From Euglena gracilis (lineage: Eukaryota; Euglenida; Euglenophyceae; Euglenales): a stretch of 64,000 nt of DNA. Below are positions 40,880-51,612 of the stretch, one piece after another. The notes beneath the pieces were generated by a model. The model did not search any database and was not told the DNA's origin. It saw only the letters and a list, made by a program, of their open reading frames with translations. The position numbers were made by a program, and so were the translations under genes. The stretch covers positions 45,551,291-45,615,290 of the forward strand of contig CP154956.1 in the NCBI GenBank assembly GCA_039621445.1, in the 5' to 3' direction. The number at the start of each line of letters is the position of its first letter. Within the stretch, counting starts at the first letter, position 1.

Positions 40880-42030
40880 TAACCCCCCCCCCCTAATTGT
40901 CCCCCCCCCCTAATTGGCCAGAAGGGGGGTCCGGGCCGCCCGGAGGGCGGCCAAATAGGGGGGGGGGGGTGTTGGTACCAGGATAATCCACAGGCATGAG
41001 GCAAACAAAAAAACTGAAAATAGGAAAAGAAGAAAAACCTCACCAGTCCCACACTCCACGGGGGCTCAACAAAAATGTCTATGGGGGCCTAAATATCTCG
41101 TCCATTGGGGATCAATAATTGTGTCCGGGGGGTCTCCGGAAGGTAGGAGACCTTCCGGAGAACAAGGGACAACAAAATTTGTCCGGGAGGGATCTTCATT
41201 TTGTCCAAAATTCCCTACTCGGGTGTCCGCTAGCTGTAAGCATGGTATGCCCCCCGCCCAAAATAACAAAGTCCCCGTTTGTGTGCAAGGCAAGGATGGC
41301 CAAAACGCGCACCCCTAATGAAACTGAGTCGGCCTACATGTGAATGGGTAACATTGCCCCTCTGTATGTTCCACATGGTTTGGCCAAGGGTTTTCATGCT
41401 TCTGAAATGGAAAACCATGGAGGTCGTTTCTACCGACCATATGGTTGGCCCAACCTCCAATATGGTTGGCCCGACCTCCAATTGGAGGTCGGCCCGACCA
41501 AAATGGTCGGTAACAAACAGGTCGGGCCGACCATGGTGGCCCGACCTATGGTCAAAAGTCCTTTGAAAAAGGGGGGAAAGGGGGGGGGTAATGCGGTTCA
41601 TTGGCTATGGAGGCTGGGCACGGGGGGGGGCTGAGGGGGGGGGCGAGCGGCCGCGCGGGGGGGGAAGGGGGGTCCGAATGGTCCGCGCGGGTGGCGCGCG
41701 GCCCATTTTCGGGTCCAAAAAGTGGTCATTTTTGGCCATTTTTGGGCCATTTTTGCTCAAAAAAAAATGCTTTTTTCTTGGCTATGCTAGGCATAGTGGG
41801 GGAAGGGGGGGGTTGGGGGGCGAGCGGGGGGGGGGGGGGGGGTCCCGGACCCCCCCCCCCCGAGCGGCGCGCCTAGCCTCCTATGCTTATCGACCTCCAA
41901 TGGTCGGCCACGGTCGGCACCAGGATACAATTAAAAACAGGTCGTTTTAAAATACCGATTTAAATCAGTTTAAAACACCCGAGCCCCAGAGACGTATAAA
42001 ACAGCCGGCACACGTCGTCAATGACCCGTA
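40880..42030. repeat. C-tract elements and GGTCGGGCCGACC repeats
   Basis: 40881-40975: CCCCTAATTGTCCC...AATAGGGG element. 41245-41310: copy of the GTGTGCAAGGCAAGGATGGC repeat. 41420-41560: several GGTCGGGCCGACC palindromes, nearly the same block as 33775-33910. 41608-41883: element with GGAGGCTGGGC and GCCTAGCCTCC ends. No gene. Confidence 0.7.
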
Positions 42031-43425
42031 TTAAAAACGTGTTCAGCCCGCCAAATGCCTGCCCTGAAATTCGTGGTCATGAACACGTTTTCAATGAGGG
42101 CATCTGTGGCAATGACACATTTTCAGTGAAGGCATCTGTGTTCAGGCACGTTTTCAATGAGGGCATTTGTGGCAATGACACGTTTTCAGTGAAGGCATCT
42201 GTGTTCAGGCACGTTTTCAGTGAGGGCATCTGTGGCAACCCCCAGCAAGAAACGAAAATCGCTATCATGAAAAATCGGCGTGCGGTTGAGAGGCCGGGTG
42301 GTCCTCAACGGGTGAGGCGGGTCGGGGGCACTCTACAACACGAAGAAGACGACAACAAGAAGGCTAGGTTGCCTTGGCACAACGACAGGGAAGGGGCGAA
42401 AATCACGGCACACGACAGGCTTTACACAAAAAAGAGCCATACTTTGGTGGCCGCCGCAAATCTTGGCAATGAAAATGATATGCCAAACCGCAGGCGTCAC
42501 AGACAACTTTGTTCAGCTCCACACAATTTGGATTTTTCGGAATGGCAACACCACAAAAACCACATTTCTCCTGTTTTATAGGCAGTCGGGACACAGCACG
42601 AGGCACAGGGGGTTGGTCAGGGGAGGGAACAGAGCTGACTGCAGGAGCGGAACGTTGCTCGGCGGTGGGAAAGACAGAGGGAACACTGGTCAGGTCCTGA
42701 TTTTCAACCGAGTGTTCGTCACTTGGTGGGGCGCAAAAACTTGCCCAAGTTGACCACCGTGCAACGTTCCGCGCCGTAGCTGCACCGTCGTCGTCCTCCT
42801 CGGTTTTCGGGGTGACGGACGGCGGGCAGGCGGCCGAGGGTTGGGTGAGGTCGACGTAGTCTTCGTCAACGTTGATGGCAATCATGTGCTCACTGCGGAA
42901 GTGGTGACCATGAAATTTGAGGGTTTTTCTTTGTAAATACCTGGAAAATGGCGCGGAGCCGGACTTTTTCTTTGTGTTGCCCTGTGCCAGCAAGGTGCCA
43001 TGAAGGGGGTCAACCTTCGGCTTCTTGGCATCTTGCTGGTATACCGCGAGAGCAGCCAGGAACAGTTCCGTCCTAGGGGGTGGTGGCAAAAAACCATTCA
43101 CAAAGTTTGCCGTGCGTTTGGCCATATTGGCAGGGCTGCGGAAAAAGGAAAAAAAGAAAAAAAGGGGGGGTGACACATTTTCAGTGAGGGCATTTGTGGC
43201 AATGACACGTTTTCAGTGAAGGCATCTGTGTTCAGGCACGTTTTCAGTGAGGGCATTTGTGGCAATGACACGTTTTCAGTGAAGGCATCTGTGTTCAGGC
43301 ACGTTTTCCATTAGGGCGCCGTTTTTTGGGTCCGAATTTCACAAATTCGCGTTTTTGACCCCTTGCGTGAATCATGACCACGAATTTCAGAGCAGGCATT
43401 TGGCGGGCTCTGAACACGTTTTTAA
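42031..43425 (-). mobile_element. Element C: TIR-bounded transposon encoding a PHD-finger protein
   Basis: 1395 bp. The left end TTAAAAACGTGTTCAGCCCG continues with GCCAAATGCC, GAAATTCGTGGTCATGA. The right end is its inverted copy (CATGACCACGAATTTCAG ... CTGAACACGTTTTTAA), about 50 bp with a few differences. Inside both ends are tandem 43-bp units (CACGTTTTCAGTGAAGGCAT, 42083-42237 and 43170-43310). It encodes one minus-strand protein (42403-43125). Confidence 0.85.
42403..43125 (-). CDS. PHD-finger protein of element C
   Basis: 240 residues. The ATG at 43125 is chosen because it follows a long pyrimidine tract ending CCGCAG on the minus strand, like the starts in elements A and B. Residues 1-65 (MAKRTANFVNGFLPPPP and FLAALAVYQ) resemble the N-terminus of the element B protein. 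Residues about 90-185 are a low-complexity acidic/Ser-Pro linker. The C-terminal 55 residues are a PHD finger: CGFC, then CDAC, H four residues later, FHC, and LCKAC, fitting C4-H-C3. PHD fingers usually bind histone H3 tails, so targeting to chromatin is a plausible role. No catalytic domain is present, so mobility would need a partner supplied elsewhere. The frame is intact. Confidence 0.7.
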   Translation of the reverse strand: MAKRTANFVNGFLPPPPRTELFLAALAVYQQDAKKPKVDPLHGTLLAQGNTKKKSGSAPFSRYLQRKTLKFHGHHFRSEHMIAINVDEDYVDLTQPSAACPPSVTPKTEEDDDGAATARNVARWSTWASFCAPPSDEHSVENQDLTSVPSVFPTAEQRSAPAVSSVPSPDQPPVPRAVSRLPIKQEKCGFCGVAIPKNPNCVELNKVVCDACGLAYHFHCQDLRRPPKYGSFLCKACRVP

Positions 43426-43540
43426 ACAAATTGTGGCTGAGCCCAGATTTCAGCCTGAAAACGTGTTCAGGGGGCCCCCTTCGGGGGCCCCCTGGCTGAA
43501 CACGTTTTCAGGCTGAAATCTGGGCTCAGCCACAATTTGT
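43426..43540. repeat. Long palindrome abutting element C
   Basis: Arms of about 45 bp (ACAAATTGTGGCTGAGCCCA ... inverted at 43496-43540) around a GGGGGCCCCCTTCGGGGGCC core. It contains GAAAACGTGTTCAG, a word also present at the ends of element C. Confidence 0.85.
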
Positions 43541-44792
43541 GTATAGAAAAAACAGGAGCATATCAATTTGCGAACCCGGAATGCCGTGTTTTTGAGCATT
43601 TAAATGGCTATTCCTCACGGAAGATCCACAAAAAAAGATCCAGAATGACATGGAAGTGAAAGAATCACCAGCCCACTTTCACAAAATGGACTTTTTTGGG
43701 AACAGGGTGCTTTTTTTCTTTTCATCCTTTCATTTGCCTCGCCCAAAGGGGGGTGAGTTTGCCTTGCGTGGTTTTACGTGGGACCCCCCCCCCCAGAGGA
43801 TGGGAGCCAAAAGACCAAAAATCAGACTTCTTTTTGGAAAACTGGACTGTGCAGCATTTGGTCGGTTCCAAAACATTTCTTCTGTGACAGCAGTGTTGAC
43901 ACATGGAGAGTGCGCCGATGATGACACATGACACTGGAGAGTGCGCTGAGAAGCGGCGCAGCCCCCTTCCACACGTTTGCATGTGTTCTGCATAGGGGGG
44001 GCACATGGAACACCTCAAAACTGGTAACTGAAGGACATGGAAGGGGGCTGGACAGGTTTCCCCAAAACATTGTCCATCGGGGCCTAAATTTCATGGGTTA
44101 GAGGGTCAACTACCCTCACCCCCCCTCTCAAAGTGTCCCTCCCCCCAAAGTGGCCCAAATATTTGGCAAATTTCAGGTTACCCCCCCCAAAGTGGCCATT
44201 TTCATTTGGCGCCAGAGGCGCCGAAGGCCAAAACTTGACCCCCCCCAAAGTGTCCCCCCTGCCAGAGTGACCATTTTGGGGTCCCACGGTGCCTGGAGGG
44301 TGGCCACTTTGAGGGGGGGGTGAGGGTATTCATGTCCCCGGGGGCCCTATAGAGATGTCCTCCATTCTCCCATTTCCTGCCCGGTAGGGGCCAACGAAAA
44401 TGTCCGGCCGGGTCCAACAATTGTGTCCGTTTGTAACACATGTCCCACCCCACCCCTGGGGGGGGGGACTGATTGGTTTTTTCAAAATGATTGACTGTTT
44501 TTTTTTTGGCTAAGACCCCCCTCCCCCCAGGGGTGGGATAGGCCCGAAAATGAAAAAGTGGCTGGTTTGGCGCCGAAGGCGCAGGAATTTTTTTGTATTC
44601 CTTTGAGACTTTTTGGCAATATTGCCTTGCCAACATAAGTGCATTCAAGAGTGGCCAACCCCCCTGGGGGTAAAGTGACTGACTGGTTTTTTCAGATTGG
44701 AAAGCCGCGGTCGGAAAATCGCGGGTGACCAAATTGCGGGTCGGGCCGACCATTGTGGGTCGGGTCGACCAGGTCGGTGGAAACGCAATCAT
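43541..44792. other. No gene; C-tract MITE
   Basis: 44108-44330 is an element with TACCCTCACCCCCCC / GGGGGGTGAGGGTA ends. 44445-44530 and 44690 carry GACTGGTTTTTTCA repeats also found at 36890-36950. 44735-44780 has GGTCGGGCCGACC copies. Confidence 0.5.
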
Positions 44793-45233
44793 CCGCACTA
44801 CCCCCCCCCCCCTTCTGAAGATTTAAGTCCCCCCTCCTGAAAAAAACTTTTGTCCAAATCACCCCAAAAACCAGTCAAAACCCACTTAAATGGCTCCCCC
44901 CAATCGGGGGTGAATATGCAAAAACTTGGGGGGGAAATGCCCATTTTCGGCCACTTTTGGGAAAAACATTGTCTTTGCATATACCACCTCCCCCCCCTAA
45001 TTGACCCCCCCCCTAATTGACCAAACGCCCCGGGGAAAATTTTTTCAACCCCCCCCCTAATTGACTGCCCCGGGGGATTCCGTGCTGAAGCACCCCCTAA
45101 TTGACGGTACCCCCCCCCCTAATTGACCAACCCCCGCCCTAATTGAACCCCCCCCCCTAATTGACCAAAAGGGGGGTCCCGTGGAGAGGTCCCACGGTCA
45201 ATTAGGGGGGGGGGAGGTGGTACCTACAAACTG

Positions 45234-45315
45234 GGTCAGGGTCTGGGTTGGGGTTGGGGTTAGGGTTTGGGTTAGGGTTTGGATTAGGGTTTGGATTACG
45301 GTTTGGTATAGGGTC
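45234..45315. repeat. Degenerate TTAGGG/TTTGGG-like repeats
   Basis: About ten copies of GGGTT(A/G)GGGTTTGG-like words. Telomere-like in appearance but internal and irregular. Confidence 0.6.
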
Positions 45316-45391
45316 AGCCATTTAAGTGGGTTTTGACTGGTTTTGGGGTGATTTGGACAAAAGTTTTTTTCAGGGGGGGGGGCTTTATATC

Positions 45392-45520
45392 AAGCAAGAC
45401 CCCCCCTACACGGACTTTGTCCTGAGTCCGGTGGGGGGGGCACGGACTTTGTCCTTTGGACAAAGTCCGTGCCCCCCCCACCGGACTCAGGACAAAGTCC
45501 CTGTAGGGGGGGTCTTGCTT
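45392..45520. repeat. Near-perfect 62-bp-arm palindrome
   Basis: Arms 45392-45453 and 45458-45520 (AAGCAAGACCCCCCC, CGGACTTTGTCCTGAGTCCG) with almost no loop. The same ACTTTGTCC/GGACAAAGT words recur at 47735-47835. Confidence 0.85.
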
Positions 45521-45592
45521 TAAGTCTGTGTACTACCCCCCTCCGACTCAGGACAAAGTCGGTGTGTCCTAATGTTCCTAAGTTGTTGGCAG

Positions 45593-46651
45593 GGTTGAAG
45601 GCAGTTGAACCCCAGAACACAGAAACTACGGACACAGAGCTTTTTGGGGATATTTTCACCCAAACTGTGCTCCAGCCCAGGGCAGCGTCAAAAATCAGAA
45701 GGGGGGATATACCGCCTCGCCAATTTTGAAAAAGTTTGCGAACTGCGAGGCTATGCCACCACTGATTTGGATGACTACATGGTGCCGTTTGCAAAGTGGG
45801 TGCTTTCGGTACACGCTTTGCATGACACAGAAGCTGAGAAGATTGCGACAAAGGCACAAAGGCAGCTTCCTTGTCAACGGGCTGGGGTGCCCATGTACGA
45901 ATGGGCTCCGCAAACGTTGACATCGTATGTCAACGCATTGGAGGCTAGGCGCGCCGCTCGGGGGGGTCCGGGACCCCCCCCCTCCCCCCCCTGCGCGGCC
46001 CCTGCGCGGCCGCCCGCGCGGCCGCTCGCCCCCCCCCCTGGACCCCCCCCCTCCCCCCACTATGCCTAGCATAGCCAAGAAAAAAAAATTCTGGTGAAAA
46101 ATCGCGATTTTTTGAGGCCCAAAAATGATCAAAAATGACCATTTTCGGACACAAAATGGCAAATGTGGGGGCCGCGCGCTCTGCGCGCGGCCAAAAAAGC
46201 ACGCTTTTGGTCAAAAATGGCCCAAAAATGGCAAAAAATGACCACTTTTTGACCCGAAAATCACCGATTTTAGGATGCGTTCCGCCCGCGCGGCCGCCCT
46301 CGGACCCCCCGCCCCCCCCCCCCCCCGCGAGGCCGCTGCGGCCGCGGCAGCGAGCGGCATCACCCCCCCCCCTGGACCCCCCCCCACTGTGCCTAGCCTC
46401 CATTGGCTGTGCTATACAAATCAACAAAAACCAAGAATCCCATCGTCCCAAAAGCAAAATGCCATTTTCCAAAGTTCGTTACATTTGTGAACACAGCATC
46501 ACGGTTGAAAATTTTGGAGTTCGATTCCGTTCGTTCTGTGCACTTCGATTCAGGCCGTTCTATGCCCCCTCCCCGCAACAGTTGGTGTTGTCCTCGTTGC
46601 GACGGCCGGGAAATGCCTTCCTTGCCAGCTCGTGTCGAGAACATGAAGTGA
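45593..46651 (+). pseudogene. Recombinase-family core-binding fragment in element D, split by a MITE
   Basis: LDDYMVPFAKWVLSVHAL and YEWAPQTLTSYVNAL match the style and spacing of LDEVLVGWARWC and VSSFRTYVNAA in element B. At about 45945 a 453-bp element with GGAGGCTAGGC/GCCTAGCCTCC ends interrupts the frame. It resumes at 46398 in the same frame and runs to a stop at 46649-46651, including NSWCCPRCDGREMPSLPARV. No catalytic Arg box is recognised. Confidence 0.45.
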
Positions 46652-46802
46652 AAGCAATGAGGGGGACACCAACTGTCTGCTACCGTTTTTTCCCCTGGAG
46701 ACATTCAGTGGCACTACCAGGTTATTACGGTAGCTGCTCCCTATTCCCTCCCCTGACGCGTCACAACAGCAAGAGGATAATTGTTCTGGGGCTCCATTCG
46801 CA

Positions 46803-47190
46803 TTACCCCCCCCCCCCCCCCCCATATTGTCCCACCGACCTCTCCCCAGGAGGCCCGACGGGACAATATGGGGTGGGGGACAATATGGGGGTACCAAAGG
46901 AAATTTCATTGACCGAGCCAAAAAAACCCCTCGTCGGCCGGGCCGAGGGACAATATGGGGGGGGGACAATATGGGGGGGGGGTGGTACCATGCCCCCCCC
47001 CATTGTGTACCCCCCCATTGTGTACCCCCTGGGGGGGGGAGGTACATAATGGGGGGGGGGGTAGCACCACCTTCTCCCATGTCCCGCCAAAGAAAAACTT
47101 GCCCCCCCCATTGTGTACCTCCCCCCCATTATGTACCTCCTGCCCGGTTTTCGCCTCCCGGGGGGAGGTACATAAAGGGGGGGGGCATGG
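46803..47190. mobile_element. C-tract MITEs (ACAATATGGGGG and TACATAATGGGG types)
   Basis: 46803-46985 has repeated CCCCATATTGTCCC and GGGACAATATGGGG. 46990-47190 has CCCCCATTGTGTACC and GGGAGGTACATAATGGGG in both orientations, ending GGGGGGCATGGTA. Confidence 0.55.
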
Positions 47191-47192
47191 TA

Positions 47193-47681
47193 CAGTCCCT
47201 AGCCGTAAATTGTCCCCCCCCCGAAAAATTTCCCCCCCCCCTGAAATTTGGGAATTTTCCTGGTTTTGCAAAAGGCTCCGAAACGGGCGAAAACTTTCCC
47301 CCCCCCCTTCAGCCCCAGAGGAACAGCTAAGGCAGGTGGGTTGGGACTTTTTTTTGTACCTGCAAGGGCAGCACAACTTCACCACTTGCATGGCCCCTGG
47401 GTCGAGGACTTGGCATCTTTTGGGTTTTTTTGTCCATTGAACCATCCCCGGCATGTATCTTTCAATAAGACCCACCGCCCTGAACAGAGGCGTTCGGGAA
47501 TATACCATAACAACCCCACAACATACGGCAAATGAATTCCGAATCCCGGTCGGCTTCATGGCTTCGAAGAATAGAAGGGACGGGACAAAGTGCCCGAAAC
47601 GGCCGAAAATTTTCCCCCCCCCTGGTCAAGAGCCCAAAAAACCCTCCCTAGGGGGGGGAAAATTTACGGCTAGGGACTGTA
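47193..47681. mobile_element. TA-flanked element with CAGTCCCTAGCCGTAAATT TIRs
   Basis: Left end CAGTCCCTAGCCGTAAATT (47193) and right end AATTTACGGCTAGGGACTG (to 47681), flanked by TA on each side, as in Tc1/mariner elements whose TIRs begin CAGT. The interior has C-tracts and no intact protein. Confidence 0.7.
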
Positions 47682-47868
47682 GTCCTAGTGGTGGAAACAT
47701 CAAGGTGGCCATTGGTGGAAATGGGGGGGGTACACCGGACTCAGGACAAAGTCCGCACCCCCCACTTTGTCACCCCTGAGTCCGTCGTAAGGTACACCGA
47801 CTTTGTCCTGAGTCGGAGGGGGGGGTACACGGACTTAAATCTCTAGAAGGGGGGGGGGGGTAGTGCGG

Positions 47869-50800
47869 AATATTGTGGGTCGGCCCGACCTGGTCGGCCC
47901 GACCCACACGGGAGATCAGGCAGTAGACTTTGGTCATTTTGACCCCCCCTCCCCCCCCCTATGGTGAAGTTCACCGTTTGAAAGTTCATCGGGGGGTCCC
48001 GGACCCCCTCCCCCCCCCTTTGCCTAACCCATCGGTGAACTTCACCGGTGAAGTTCACCAAGAGAGTACTTTTTTGGCCAAAACGGCCAAAAATGGCATT
48101 TTGGGCAAGTTTTTGGAAATTTCGATAAAATTCCATGAAGCATCAACCTCAAAATGACCATTTTGAGAGGAAAGGAGCAAAATTTTACCCATGAAAATTT
48201 CACCCCCAACCATCAAAACGGTGAAGTTCACCGGTGAACTTCACCGGTGAACTTCACCGCCGAAAGTCCCCCCCCCCCCTCCCCCCCGGTGAATGTTCAC
48301 CGGTGAACTTCACCGGGGGGGTCCACAGCCCCCCCCCCCCACCCCTGCCTAACCTCCAGGTCGATAAGCCACCCACACAGGTCGGGCCGACCAGGTCGGC
48401 CCGACCAGGTCGGCCCGACCCGCAACTTGGTCACCCGCGATTTTCCGCACGGAGCCGAGGCCCCCCCCCGGCTCCGTGCGGATGATTTGCAGTGACGATC
48501 CCGGAGGTCGTACCGACCTCCAATCAACCGCATTACCCCCCCTTTTTTGGAAATTTTAGCCCCCCCCCTCAAAATTTGATTCGGTAAATTTGACCATAGC
48601 TGGCGTTTTTTTTGTTTTTTTTAAAAAAAACGTTTTTTTTGTTTTTTATTAAAAAAAACGGGCAAAAAAAACGGCAAAAAAAAACAAAGGGGAAAATGAT
48701 GGTCCAAATTTTGCCTTTGATCGCAAGGGTGAACCAATCTTAGCTCAAATGACTTGAAAACCAATACTTTTGGTTGTCTTCAACAAGAATGGTCAAAATA
48801 GGGCATTTTTCTGCCATTTTGGGATGTTTCAACTTGAAACATCCCAAATTTGGTGTCTTTCTTTGACCGAGGATGGACAAAAAAAGCTAAAATTAAAGAC
48901 AAAATTTTTTTTTGCCCTGGACCCTCAATGGCGTTTTTTTTGTTTTTTTTAAAAAAAACATGTTTTTTTTTAAAAAAACGTGTTTTTTTTGACTTCGTTT
49001 TAAACGAAGTGCCAGCTATGAATTTGACTCAAGATGGATGGAAACACATTGGAATGACCTTGAAACTGTCAAAAAGCATCCCATATTAAAAAAAATATTG
49101 AAAAATGCGAACTTAGTCGGCCTACAGCTTCCTCCGGGGGGGGGGGGCTCGGCTCCCCCACCCCCCGGACCCCCCCCCCGCCTGAAGTAACAAAATCCCC
49201 TTGTGTATGCAAGGCAAGGATGGCCAAACCCCCCCCCCAACAAACTCCCTTTGTGCTAACTTAGTCGGCCTACAGCCTCCTCCGGGGGGGGGGCTGCCGC
49301 CCCCCCCCCACCCCCCCGCCCAAAATAGCAAAAAACCCCTGTGTGTGCAAGGCAAGGATGGCCAAAACGCGCACCCTAACAAAATCCCTTTGTGTGTGCA
49401 CCCAGATGGACTTTATATCGAGAGCTGTGTCCCAGACGCCGGTTCGGTTCGGGCATGAAACCTGTGCCTGGGACGCCGGTTTGGGCGGTAGGCCTCTGGA
49501 GGGGCGAGCCCGACCTCCAGAGGTCGATAAGCCATGGCCAATGGTCGGCCCGACCTCCAGAAGTAGCATGGCCAATATTCCGCACGGAGCCCTTTCTTCA
49601 TTTTTTTGTGGAAGGAAGTTTTTGGTAGAAACGAGCCAGAAGTTGCCAAAAATGAATAAAAATATGCGTTCAAAATTTTTTCCATGGGAGGTTGGTACGC
49701 CGTGGCGAGGGGGTCCGAATAGGGGGGGGGGGAGGGGGGGAAATGGCCGGAAAATGGCGTGGCGAGGGGGTCTCGGATGGGGGGGGGGAGGGGTGTACCA
49801 TGGTTGCACAATGAAAAATGTGTTGGGTGGCGTGGCGAGGGGGTCCGGCTAGGGGGGGGGGGAGGGGGGGTAAATGGCGTGGCGAGGCCCTCGGAGAGGG
49901 GGGGGGGAGGGGTGTACCAACCCCCCCATGCAAAACCTCGTGGGCGTTTTTTCTTTCTTTTTTATTTTTTTTTAAAAAAACATTGCTAAAATGAAAAACA
50001 ACAACAACAAAAAAACAGCGTCCAAAAAAAAAACAAGCTGCCACTATGCCGCCCGGCATAGTTGGCGTTTTTTTTGTTTTTTTTGAAAAAAAACAAAACA
50101 ACGTGTTTTTTTGAAGAAAAAAAACGCCACAAAAACATCAAAAAAAACAAAAGGAAAACTTCATTGAAAAAACTCGTTGTGAAACACCCAAACCATACTT
50201 CGAATCCTACTAAGTTCAAAAAGTGCCAAAAATGGTCAAAAACATCCAAAATCGCAAAAAAAATGCAATTTTAGAACTTTTTCATTTTTGTGGGTTTTAT
50301 TTTTTTGGCAGAAATGACCAAGAAGTTGCCAAAAATGGTTGAGGGTATGCATTCAAATTTTTTTTTGTCCAGAAACCTTGTTGGCGTTTTTTTGTTTTTT
50401 TTAAAAAAAAAACATTGTTAAGGTTAAGAAAAACAAAAAAACAGCGTCCAAAAAAACAAGCTGCCAACTATGCCGCCCGGGGCCCCCAAATAAAAAGCCC
50501 CCCCCCCCTGGCTTGCGAGATTTCAAGACCCTTGGGGTGGGCCTTGGGGTGGGGGGGAAATTGGGTTTTGAGTTGAGTTGAGCGGGGGAGGGGGGAGGGT
50601 GGGGGGTCGCGGGGAAACACCCCATAAAAGGTTGTGCGGAATCACAAACGAAATTCCCGAAGGGTCGCACAATGCCTCAAATCTCCAAGCCATGGGCTTC
50701 CAAAAATGCAAAAAAAAATAAACACCAATTGGGAATTTGCCCTCTCAAATGGAAATCAAACCGCAAAAAAAAATTCCGCGCAAAAACTCCTGGTTGGAGG

Positions 50801-51606
50801 ACCCAAATGGCATGCAAATTCCTGTTTGCGATAATGAAAAAGGAAAAATCACTCACACATGTGACCTGCTGAAAACCCCATTCCCCCCCATTTCCCCATT
50901 TCCCCCGACCCCCCCCCCCGCAACCCCAGCACCCTCATATGTCACAGTCAATTTTTGGTGCCTTTTTTAACAGGGGTGTCGCGGGGGGGTCGTGGGGGGG
51001 GTTGCGGGGGAAACACCTCCAACTGTATTCTTATGCCCGGCGCCTGTTCGTGTTAAGGGCAAGCATTTCATGTTTTCCTGTAATTCTGTTGACACACAGG
51101 TGCAACCCAATGATTTTTTTTATGGTGAATGAGAATGATCTTTTTTTTAAGGTAAAGAGCAGTTAAATTTGTGAAATTGAAATAAGAGAAAACGTTCCAA
51201 TTTAAAAAAATTGTTCAGCAAATGGACAGCCACACCTTTGTACTCTAAGCAAAAAATCACCTTTAGGCCAAGCATTGCGGGGGGCCTCCTTCGGTGCCCG
51301 GTCCACCCCCCCCCCCGAAGTGCCCCTTGGCCTCAAGACCATTCCTAGAGCATTAATCATAAAAATTGCAGCGATTTACTTGAATTTTTTTTGACAATTC
51401 CCCCCCTAAAGTCTTGTTGGAAGAAACAAGGTTGCTCATCTTGCACGCCATTCACCCTTGAATAGATGAAATTGCATAATCAAAAAGGAAAAGCAATTTT
51501 GGGTTCTGGGTTCTAATCCACTTTTGGGGTGGTTTTCGGGTGTGGCAAATTCCGAATTTGAGCTTGACCATTCCGAATTGGATTACCTCACCCCCACTTG
51601 CCACAG
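47869..51606. other. No gene; dense MITE, palindrome and AT-hairpin repeats
   Basis: 47877-47910 and 48375-48520: GGTCGGGCCGACC copies. 47950-48310: repeated GGTGAACTTCACCGGTGAAG palindromes. 48600-48680, 48925-49015, 49940-50120, 50380-50420: TTTTTTGTTTTTTTAAAAAA hairpins. 49030-49390: copies of the GTGTGCAAGGCAAGGATGGC and CTTAGTCGGCCTAC repeats. 49685-49930: four GTGGCGAGGGGGTCCG repeats. 50080-50330: AT-hairpin element copy 2. 51100-51590: mostly unique sequence just upstream of the LHC gene. Confidence 0.55.
51591..51606 (+). promoter_or_regulatory. Putative spliced-leader trans-splice acceptor
   Basis: CCCCCACTTGCCACAG is a pyrimidine-rich tract ending in AG, six bases before the start ATG at 51613. 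Euglenid mRNAs commonly receive a spliced leader close to the start codon. That it is used here is inferred. Confidence 0.45.
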
Positions 51607-51612
51607 AAAAAA

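Larger units (their letters stand above)
44793..47868. mobile_element. Element D: 3.1-kb inverted-repeat-bounded relic with nested insertions
   Basis: Left end CCGCACTACCCCCC...CTTCTGAAGATTTAAGTCC (44793-44830). The right end is its inverted copy, GGACTTAAATCTCTAGAAGG...GTAGTGCGG (47831-47868). It contains subterminal CGGACTTTGTCCTGAGTCCG repeats, a recombinase-family protein fragment (45593-46651), a 453-bp GGAGGCTAGGC element (about 45945-46397), an ACAATATGGGGG element (about 46803-46985) and a TA-flanked element (47193-47681). Confidence 0.6.

Noticed and set aside
45234-45315. A true telomere
   Set aside because: Repeats are irregular and internal, with unrelated sequence on both sides.
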